Below, in pieces: positions 58,206 through 64,000 of a stretch of 64,000 nucleotides of DNA. This DNA is from JAWLHK01 sp041690355 [NCBI: bacterium] (GTDB lineage: Bacteria; J088; JAWLBW01), in NCBI GenBank assembly GCA_041690355.1, contig JAWLHK010000003.1:28695-92694 (forward strand), in the 5' to 3' direction. Below the pieces are notes generated by a model, which saw only the letters and a program-made list of their open reading frames with translations, searched no databases and had not been told where the DNA came from. The first letter of the stretch is position 1, and the number at the start of each line of letters is the position of its first letter. The position numbers and the translations under genes were made by a program.

Positions 58206-58772
58206 TTACGGCTTCAGCGCCACATCGGGCCGGCGGCGCGCGTCCTCTTCGGCCTTGAAGAGCGGCTCGTCCTTGAAACCGAGCGGTCCTGAGATCAGGT
58301 TGACCGGCACGACGGCAATCAGCGTGTTGTGGCGCGTGACCGCGTGGTTGTACATCTCGCGCCGATCGGCCAGCAGCTCTTCGAGCTCGCTGATGCGGCG
58401 CATGAGATCGCGCACGAGGTGGTTCGACTTGAGATCGGGGTAATTTTCGACGGTCGCAAACAGGCGCGTCAGCCCAGACTCGAGGCGCGCGTCCTCACGC
58501 GCCTTCTCGCGAACCGACCGGGCGTCGGCCAGCCGTGTCCGGGCCCGCGTGATTTCGAGCAGAAGCTCTTTTTCGTAGGCCATGTAGTCGCGCACCGCCG
58601 CCACCAGATTGCCGACTTCGTTATGGCGCTGCTGCAGAACGACGTCGACGTTGGCCCAGGCCCGGCCCACTTCGTTTCGCAAGCGTACGAGCGTATTGAA
58701 GATGACGAGGCCCAGCCCGCCGACGAGCATGATGACGAGCCCCGAGATCCAGAACTGAGCGGCAGCGACCAA
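58206..58772 (-). CDS. LemA-family membrane protein
   Basis: A 188-residue protein: one membrane helix (about residues 8-27) then long helices with the LemA motifs RLRNEVGRAWANVDVVLQQRHNEVGNLVAAVRDYM, AVENYPDLKSN in the form FATVENYPDLKSN, and YNHAVTRHNTLIAVVPVNLI. LemA proteins are inner-membrane scaffolds of poorly known function. A TTG start at 58772 has gagg upstream and follows the GIDE-domain gene by 3 bp, so the two are coupled. The next gene is convergent. Confidence 0.88.
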   Translation of the reverse strand: MVAAAQFWISGLVIMLVGGLGLVIFNTLVRLRNEVGRAWANVDVVLQQRHNEVGNLVAAVRDYMAYEKELLLEITRARTRLADARSVREKAREDARLESGLTRLFATVENYPDLKSNHLVRDLMRRISELEELLADRREMYNHAVTRHNTLIAVVPVNLISGPLGFKDEPLFKAEEDARRRPDVALKP

Positions 58773-58775
58773 GAG

Positions 58776-60452
58776 TTACCTCGCCAGAGCGCGAAAGAGA
58801 AGTTCCATTTCGGTACGATAGGGAAACGTGCCCAGCATATAGAAAAACGCGACGGCGATCCAGCCCGCGGCGGCCGCGATGGTCTTCCAGTGGACATGGA
58901 TACCGCGGCGGCTCGAGATGATGAGCGGCTCGTCACGGGTGCCCTCGACCACGACGTCCTTGTTCATGGACAGATTTGCCCGATCGGTCCGCAACTGCTC
59001 GTCCAGGGTGCGGCGGGCGAGCAGCTGCTCGGTAGAGTCGAAGACCCCGTCGCGGTTCAGATCGAAACGCGCCGCCGCATCGGTGAGAAACTGGGTCTGC
59101 AGGCCGTCTTTCACCGCCTCGATGGCCGGCGACTGCGTATCTACCTGCGCGAGACCGTAAACGGCGCCATGCACGCCATCGGCGACGACGGACTCAATCA
59201 TGCGTTCGTCCGAGCCGATGTTGTGTACGAACGTTTCCATGCCGTGCCATTCGGCGGCACGCACGTCGACGAGCACGCGTCCCGTGCCGTCTTCAATGTA
59301 GAAGGGGAGCAGCGGCGAGACGTTCGTCGAGACCGTGCGCCAGCGCGTATCGCTGACGCGGCCGCGGTGGTGCACGCGGTACTTCTTCTGATGGCGGGTC
59401 ACATAGTGAATGCAGCGCAGGCCGCGCATGGGACTTACGAGCAGCATCGCCGCCTTGAATTCCCCTTCGAGGTGCACGGGCCCCATCGCCATGGCCCGCA
59501 CGCGGGAGACCGGCCGGGTGCGCAGCCGCAGCCACTGGTTGAAGCTTCGCAGGCCGTGGGCCATGGCAGACAGCGACGCGCCGATGCCGAGGGTCGTTAC
59601 CACGTCGGAAGTCGGAGCCGCCGCAAAACCGATCCCCGCGCCGATCGCCGTACCCCAGGCAAGCAGGCGAACCAGGTCGGGCAGGCGAAACTGCCGTTTG
59701 ACGACCGCATACGTGCGCACGGGAGCATTGACGTCGGGGAGGCGCATCTCCTGCGTGCGCAACCTGCCGCTTCGCTCGAGCGACCGCAGCATCACGGCAT
59801 GGGCAAGCATTTTCGCGTCCTCGGGCTGGCCGCCGACCCGCTCCCAGGCCTTGCGCAGCCGGGCGCCGACGGCGGGGAGATCGTCGGGCCGGTAGCTGTC
59901 GTCGACCAGCCGCAGGGCATGCGTTCGGACGCACTGATCGAGAAACGAGGCGAGCTCGGGGGCGCTCATGCCCGAGCGCTGCTCGCCGTCGCGCAGCCAG
60001 ACGACCCCCAGCGGGCCTTTCGTGCCCCACAGAACGACTCCCGGCTTTTTCGCGAACCGCGTGTACGGCCGGACTTCGGTGCCGTCCCAACGCACGCCGA
60101 GCAGTGTGATGCCGCCGGCCTCCTCCTTACCAAGGCGCAGCGGCTCGCCGTCACCCTCGAGCAGAAATCCGTCCGTGTCGGTCAGGCTCACACGGACGTA
60201 GGCGGCCAACGACTCGACATCGACGGCGTCCTGCGTCGACACGATGCCGGCCTGCATGCCGAGGTCGGCCAGGCGGTCGAGCAGCCCTGCGCCGGCGGCC
60301 GCATCCCGCGAGGGCATCCAGGCCCAGCCGTCGCCGGCGAGAGACCCCGACACCGCTTCAGGCGTCCAGCGCAGAACTTCGGCGAGCGCGCGGCCCTGCG
60401 CCTGTGTGAGCGCCGCGGCAGGCCGCCGGCGGATGACGAGCATGGAACCCAT
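58776..60452 (-). CDS. GIDE-domain membrane protein, LemA partner
   Basis: A 558-residue protein with two hydrophobic stretches: LVRLLAWGTAIGAGIGFAAA (about residues 265-284) and IAAAAGWIAVAFFYMLGTF at the C-terminus. Between them is a GIDE-like domain of the kind in the mitochondrial ubiquitin ligase MULAN (VHLEGEFKAAMLLVSPMRGLRCIHYV, then FYIEDGTGRVLVDVRAAEW). A likely EF-hand (DLNRDGVFDSTE) lies near residue 465. The N-terminal about 250 residues are unlike anything I recognise. Bacterial GIDE-domain proteins often sit beside lemA, as here. No RING finger is present, so ligase activity is not implied. Confidence 0.78.
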   Translation of the reverse strand: MGSMLVIRRRPAAALTQAQGRALAEVLRWTPEAVSGSLAGDGWAWMPSRDAAAGAGLLDRLADLGMQAGIVSTQDAVDVESLAAYVRVSLTDTDGFLLEGDGEPLRLGKEEAGGITLLGVRWDGTEVRPYTRFAKKPGVVLWGTKGPLGVVWLRDGEQRSGMSAPELASFLDQCVRTHALRLVDDSYRPDDLPAVGARLRKAWERVGGQPEDAKMLAHAVMLRSLERSGRLRTQEMRLPDVNAPVRTYAVVKRQFRLPDLVRLLAWGTAIGAGIGFAAAPTSDVVTTLGIGASLSAMAHGLRSFNQWLRLRTRPVSRVRAMAMGPVHLEGEFKAAMLLVSPMRGLRCIHYVTRHQKKYRVHHRGRVSDTRWRTVSTNVSPLLPFYIEDGTGRVLVDVRAAEWHGMETFVHNIGSDERMIESVVADGVHGAVYGLAQVDTQSPAIEAVKDGLQTQFLTDAAARFDLNRDGVFDSTEQLLARRTLDEQLRTDRANLSMNKDVVVEGTRDEPLIISSRRGIHVHWKTIAAAAGWIAVAFFYMLGTFPYRTEMELLFRALAR

Positions 60453-60521
60453 GGCAACAGTTTAGCGTTCCGGCTCCTCGCTGACCACTCCGGCGTGCGG
60501 CGCGTGGTATTCTATGAAGTG

Positions 60522-61097
60522 ATGATTTCCATCGACGACCACCCGTCGCCGCTCCTTGCCTTCGACCGCGCGATTGCCGGCCAGATGCGTTCCGGAGCGC
60601 CGGCCACGCGGATTCTTTCGGCCTCCGAGACTCTGTTTACGGCGCTGCTCGCTTCTCCCGGCGTCGACCTCGATGCATACGAAAGCCGGTCGGCAAATCC
60701 CTACGCCCGCTATCTGCTTTCGGACCCCGCGCACCCGCATCAGCTGGTGCTCGCGTTCTGGCGTCCGGGTGCCGACAGTCCCATCCACAACCACCAGGGG
60801 CTCGCCGGCATGGTCGGCGCCCTGCGCGGAAGCGTGGTCGAAGAGAAAATCGAGCTGCGCCCGGAGGGTTCCCATTTTCGCGCCGTTCGAAGCGAGCACC
60901 GGCCGATGGAGCCCGGGCGCCCAAGCCTCATTCTGCCGGAGGGCATCGAGCAGGTGCACCGCATGTACAACCCGGGGAGGGAGCTGGGGGTGACGATGCA
61001 CCTCTACCTGGGACGCCTCGAGCGCATTCAGCGCTTCCTTCCAGCCGGCGACGGGCTCTACCGGGCCGAAGACCGCACGCTCTGGTTCGATTCCTGA
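60522..61097 (+). CDS. Cysteine dioxygenase type I-like
   Basis: A 191-residue cupin. The Fe-binding facial triad fits His89, His91 (SPIHNHQG) and His146 (EQVHRMYN). RYLL near residue 60 and the conserved acidic and basic residues around it fit cysteine/thiol dioxygenases, which oxidise cysteine (or 3-mercaptopropionate) to a sulfinate with O2. The substrate cannot be assigned with certainty. The eukaryotic Cys-Tyr crosslink cannot be checked by eye here. Its last 40 bp overlap the end of the convergent glycerate kinase gene. Confidence 0.82.
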   Translation: MISIDDHPSPLLAFDRAIAGQMRSGAPATRILSASETLFTALLASPGVDLDAYESRSANPYARYLLSDPAHPHQLVLAFWRPGADSPIHNHQGLAGMVGALRGSVVEEKIELRPEGSHFRAVRSEHRPMEPGRPSLILPEGIEQVHRMYNPGRELGVTMHLYLGRLERIQRFLPAGDGLYRAEDRTLWFDS

Positions 61098-62380
61098 AAG
61101 CCAGCCGCCCGCTTCAGAATCCGATCGCCCAACGCGCGCACGCCTCGGATAGCGATGTGGATATCGGCGACGTTGCTCCCGGTCGGACCGCCCGGAAAGG
61201 TTCGGCCATGTTCAGCACACCACGTTCCAGAGTCGAACCGCGCCAGGTGGCGTGCAATGCCGGCCGCATCCCGGCGGGCGCTCGCGGCATCGGTCCACCC
61301 GCCGGCCGCGTGTGAGTTTCCGTCCATTCCGTCGGTCGCGATGCTGAGGAAAAGCCAGTCGTCGACAGTGGCGAGCCGCGCCGCGACCGAAAGGGCGAGG
61401 TGCTGGTTGCGTCCTCCGATCCCCTCCCCCGCGAGGCGCACCGTGGGCTCGCCGCCGGCGATGAAGACCGAGGGGCTGTCGCTCGCACGGATTCGTTCTG
61501 CCCAGTCTGCGGCCACGACCTCCACATCCCCCACGCGCGGCGGCAGAAGCCCCGGCCCCAACTCGCCGAGCGCATCGGACAGTTCCAGAACCACGGTGCG
61601 ATTGGAGAGTACGATACGCCACTGCGTGCGGGCGAACGCCTGATCGGCGGCGGCCGGATTGGGCGGAATCTCGCCGCGCACGCCTGCCCGCAGATGGCGC
61701 AGGACCGCCGGGGGGAGCGGATGGACGCGGTCGAGGGCATCCGCGACGGCAAGCGCCTCCGCGAATCCGGAGGGCTCGGGCACCGTCGGCCCGGAGCCGA
61801 TGGCAGCGGGATCGTCGTCGAGCACGTCGCTCACGATCAGCGTCTCGATCGCCCGTCGTGCCCGTTGCGCGAATTTCCCTCCGCCCCAGCGCAGCACGTG
61901 GCGCCGAAGGGTATTCATGGCATGGATGTCGAGCCCGCCTGCGAGAAGCGCACGGGAGAGTCCGCGCAGATCCTCCAACGACAGGCCCGCCACCGGTGCC
62001 CCGAGCATGGCCGACGCCCCTCCGCTCAGTAGAAAGAGCACCGGGTCGGTCGATTGCGCGAGCAGTCGCTCCTGTGCATCGACCACGGCCAGCGACCCGG
62101 CATCCGGCAGCGGATGCCCGGCGGCAAGCAGCCGGATGGCGCCCTGGGGCGATGCGTGCCCTCCGGGAGCGGCCAACGCGCCGTGCAGGCCGTCCGGGAA
62201 CCGATCGAGCGCCCCCAGCCCCATGGCCCGTGCGGCTTTACCGCCCCCCAGAACGAGAAACGGCTGCTTCGGCCGGTCTGCCAGGGCATCGGCTACCGCG
62301 GCGCGCGGGTCGGCCATCGACAGGACGAGTCTGAACAGCGACCGGGCCAGCGAGGCGGTCGGATGGTCTTCTGTTACCAT
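61058..62380 (-). CDS. Glycerate 2-kinase (GckA/MOFRL family)
   Basis: A 440-residue class II glycerate kinase that phosphorylates D-glycerate, making 2-phosphoglycerate in the serine or photorespiratory-like and glucarate routes. N-terminal domain: LVLGGGKAARAM, AAGHPLPDAGS, LFLLSGGASAML, GLDIHAMNTLRRHVLRWGGGKFA and VSDVLDDDPAAIGSGPT. The C-terminal MOFRL domain has FIAGGEPTV-like GGEPTVRL and LSIATDGMDGNSHAAGG, ending GPTGSNVADIHI. The ATG at 62380 diverges from the MBL gene with 30 bp between starts, a shared promoter region. Confidence 0.92.
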   Translation of the reverse strand: MVTEDHPTASLARSLFRLVLSMADPRAAVADALADRPKQPFLVLGGGKAARAMGLGALDRFPDGLHGALAAPGGHASPQGAIRLLAAGHPLPDAGSLAVVDAQERLLAQSTDPVLFLLSGGASAMLGAPVAGLSLEDLRGLSRALLAGGLDIHAMNTLRRHVLRWGGGKFAQRARRAIETLIVSDVLDDDPAAIGSGPTVPEPSGFAEALAVADALDRVHPLPPAVLRHLRAGVRGEIPPNPAAADQAFARTQWRIVLSNRTVVLELSDALGELGPGLLPPRVGDVEVVAADWAERIRASDSPSVFIAGGEPTVRLAGEGIGGRNQHLALSVAARLATVDDWLFLSIATDGMDGNSHAAGGWTDAASARRDAAGIARHLARFDSGTWCAEHGRTFPGGPTGSNVADIHIAIRGVRALGDRILKRAAGFQESNQSVRSSAR

Positions 62381-62410
62381 GACGTTTACCCGATTGATTG
62401 TAGCCCACCG

Positions 62411-63214
62411 ATGCGCGAATCCCACGCCGGCCTGACCCGCCTGAATCTCCCCGGTTCGACCCTGAAGCGGGGCGAGCGGGTCAATGTATTCTGGCTCGAC
62501 ACCGAAGGGGGCATCCTCTTCGATGCCGGTTGGGACACCGACGAATCGTTCGAAGCCCTCACCGGGATGCTCCCCCACCGTCCGCGCCATGTACTGCTCA
62601 CCCACCTGCATCCCGACCATGCCGGGGGTGCGCGCCGACTGCGCGAGTGGTGTGATGCCGAGATCTGGCTCCCCGCAGAGGATTTCTCCGTCGCCGAGTT
62701 TCCCCTGCCCGCCGACACGCACGCCTTTCGGAGCGAAGAGCCCCTCGTCATCGGCGCACAGCAGATCGACGTGCTGCTGACGCCCGGACACACGCCGGGA
62801 CACCGCTGTTTCCACATCCGCGAATGCGGCGGGCTCGTGACGGGCGACATGGTGCTGGGCGAAGGCTCGACCTGGGTGGGACCGCCCCACGGCGACATGG
62901 CGCTCTACATGGCATCGCTCGAGCGCCTGCTGGCCGCCGGGCATCGTTTTCTCGCCCCCGGTCACGGCCCCCTGCAATCCGATCCGCTTTTGAAGATCGA
63001 AGAATTTCTCGTGCACCGCCGGATGCGCGAGCATCAGGTGCTCGAGGCGCTCGAAGCGGGCCTCGGCGATCCGGCGGCCATCGTCCGGCGCAATTACGCC
63101 GATACCCCCGAGTATCTGCACCCGCTGGCCGAGATCGTGGTGCGCGCCCATCTGGCCAAGCTGTGCGACGAAGGGCGCGTGCTGCGCCGCGACGACCGGT
63201 TCAGCGTCGCCTGA
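62411..63214 (+). CDS. MBL-fold hydrolase
   Basis: A 267-residue metallo-beta-lactamase-fold protein with the zinc motif LLTHLHPDHAGG near residues 59-70, LTPGHTPGH and FHIRECGGLVTGDMVLGEGSTW, FLAPGHGPL and a C-terminal helical domain ending in a winged-helix-like stretch (EIVVRAHLAKLCDEGRV), as in LACTB2-like or glyoxalase II-like members. The substrate is unknown. No ribosome-binding site precedes the ATG at 62411, which is 30 bp from the start of the divergent glycerate kinase. Confidence 0.84.
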   Translation: MRESHAGLTRLNLPGSTLKRGERVNVFWLDTEGGILFDAGWDTDESFEALTGMLPHRPRHVLLTHLHPDHAGGARRLREWCDAEIWLPAEDFSVAEFPLPADTHAFRSEEPLVIGAQQIDVLLTPGHTPGHRCFHIRECGGLVTGDMVLGEGSTWVGPPHGDMALYMASLERLLAAGHRFLAPGHGPLQSDPLLKIEEFLVHRRMREHQVLEALEAGLGDPAAIVRRNYADTPEYLHPLAEIVVRAHLAKLCDEGRVLRRDDRFSVA

Positions 63215-63288
63215 AGCGGTTGCCGATTTGCATTTCAAGGGGTCGGCGACTACAGTATTGCACTGGGGAACCGGGGAGGCAACTCATC

Positions 63289-64000
63289 ATGAAACGCCTG
63301 CAGGCGCTCGTCATCTCGAGCCTTTTCATAGTCGCCGCATGCGACGCACGTGACGCCGCTACGCTCACGGTCGAGCCCACCGTCCTTCGCTATGCGTTGA
63401 CCGAGCCGGTTGAACTGCCGTGGCCCAACATGCCGGGCCCCGCGGGCGAGCTTGCCGGGTTTCCGGCCACACACCCGATCGTGGCTGCAGCCGACGGCAG
63501 CGGATCGCTCCCGGTCATCACGTTCTCGTTCAGCCGCCCCGTCTCTTCTGAAACGCTCGCCCCGGGCATCAATCTGGTCGTACTCGACGCCGCGGCGCTG
63601 CCGGTCACCTTCACCGTCGAAACGGTCGACGCCCGGCATTTCCGCCTGCATCCCATGGCGCCCCTCGCTCCGGCGGCCCGCTATACGGTGCTCGCGACGA
63701 AATCCATTCTTGACCTGGATCGCCGGCCCGTCGAAGAGGACATCCTTTTCCGCCTGCTCCGCGGCGAGGCCCCGCTCATCGATCGCGGCCGCGTGCAGAG
63801 CGAAATCCTGCTGTTCGAAGGCTACTCGCCCGCGATGGCGTCGCTGGCCGAATCCCTGCGCCGGTCGGTTCGCAGAGCCTGGTATGGCTCGGATGCCACC
63901 GCGGCGGCGCTCCAGCGCCTGGCGCGCGAAGACCTGGCTCGGTTTCGGCATACGTCCCCCGGCGCTCCGGAAGCGCGTGACGTCGAAGCCCACGTTGCGG
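63289..64000 (+). CDS. Lipoprotein with Ig-like domain, truncated by window end
   Basis: Only the first 237 codons are in the window, and no stop is reached. The signal ends FIVAAC, a good lipobox (Cys18). Residues about 65-150 look like a bacterial Ig-like domain (LPVITFSFSRPVSSETLAPGINLVVLD and FRLHPMAPLAPAARYTVLATKSILDL), of the Big_5 type. What follows (VQSEILLFEGYSPAMASLAESLRRSV) is alpha-helical and unassigned. An extracellular lipase-like family is possible but unproven. gggagg lies about 9 bp before the ATG. Confidence 0.75.
   Translation, partial: MKRLQALVISSLFIVAACDARDAATLTVEPTVLRYALTEPVELPWPNMPGPAGELAGFPATHPIVAAADGSGSLPVITFSFSRPVSSETLAPGINLVVLDAAALPVTFTVETVDARHFRLHPMAPLAPAARYTVLATKSILDLDRRPVEEDILFRLLRGEAPLIDRGRVQSEILLFEGYSPAMASLAESLRRSVRRAWYGSDATAAALQRLAREDLARFRHTSPGAPEARDVEAHVA

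Noticed and set aside
61058-63238. A longer 726-codon version of the glycerate kinase
   Set aside because: The extra N-terminal part is antisense to the MBL gene and the conserved kinase begins just after the ATG at 62380.

Overview
This is a GC-rich stretch of bacterial chromosome, densely packed with genes. No rRNA, tRNA, CRISPR array or recognisable transposase is visible. Several features suggest a deltaproteobacterium-like, Gram-negative lineage such as Myxococcota or a relative: a CarD/CdnL regulator, an alkyldihydroxyacetonephosphate-synthase-like enzyme, a small lipoprotein with paired CxxxxxC-type cysteine motifs, NtrC-family regulators, a MYXO-CTERM-like tail, and a fused CcoN-CcoO cbb3 oxidase. 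This placement is an inference from gene content; no marker gene here settles it.

Layout. 1-1560: a tandem array of about 125-bp units, interrupted inside one unit by roughly 0.5 kb carrying a GIY-YIG nuclease gene. 1603-7373: a five-gene rightward operon (two SDR oxidoreductases, a secreted haem-c/beta-propeller protein, an MFS permease, a BASS-family transporter). 7454-13431 (leftward): mutS, an AGPS-like flavoenzyme, fpg and carD, with a clear terminator behind carD. 13657-20530: a small unknown gene, then a TetR-controlled RND efflux operon (TetR, TolC-like, adaptor, pump) with promoter, operator palindromes and terminator. 20616-26109: a secreted GH94-like protein, two paralogous outer-membrane barrels, prepilin peptidase and a Cys-rich lipoprotein. 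26257-29462: a PilB/GspE ATPase overlapping an NtrC-type regulator.

29470-37272 (leftward): a compact cbb3 oxidase operon, ccoI-ccoS-ccoNO(fused)-ccoQ-ccoP-ccoG-usp, chained by ATGA overlaps; ccoS and ccoQ encode only 54 and 57 residues. 37397-39105: a CBS-domain protein translationally coupled to an acetyl-CoA hydrolase/transferase-family enzyme. 39296-44263: an MBL/beta-CASP protein, a YtkA/FixH-like lipoprotein, a SafE/UreH-like membrane protein (probable cbb3 or copper accessory genes), then a kinase/NtrC-type regulator pair. 44324-51205: a 2293-residue protein joining a surface-protein half (IgGFc-like domain, DUF11-like domains, long Ca-binding TSP3 repeats, MYXO-CTERM-like tail) in frame to a complete OmpA-type barrel protein with its own signal peptide-like segment. 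51454-64000: pdxA, ntrX/ntrY, ligA, lemA with a GIDE-domain partner, cysteine dioxygenase, glycerate kinase, an MBL-fold hydrolase and a truncated lipoprotein gene.

The strongest candidates for something undescribed are the repeat array with its nuclease insertion at the left end and the composite 2293-residue surface/OmpA protein. The rest is mostly recognisable housekeeping, envelope, respiratory and signalling genes.
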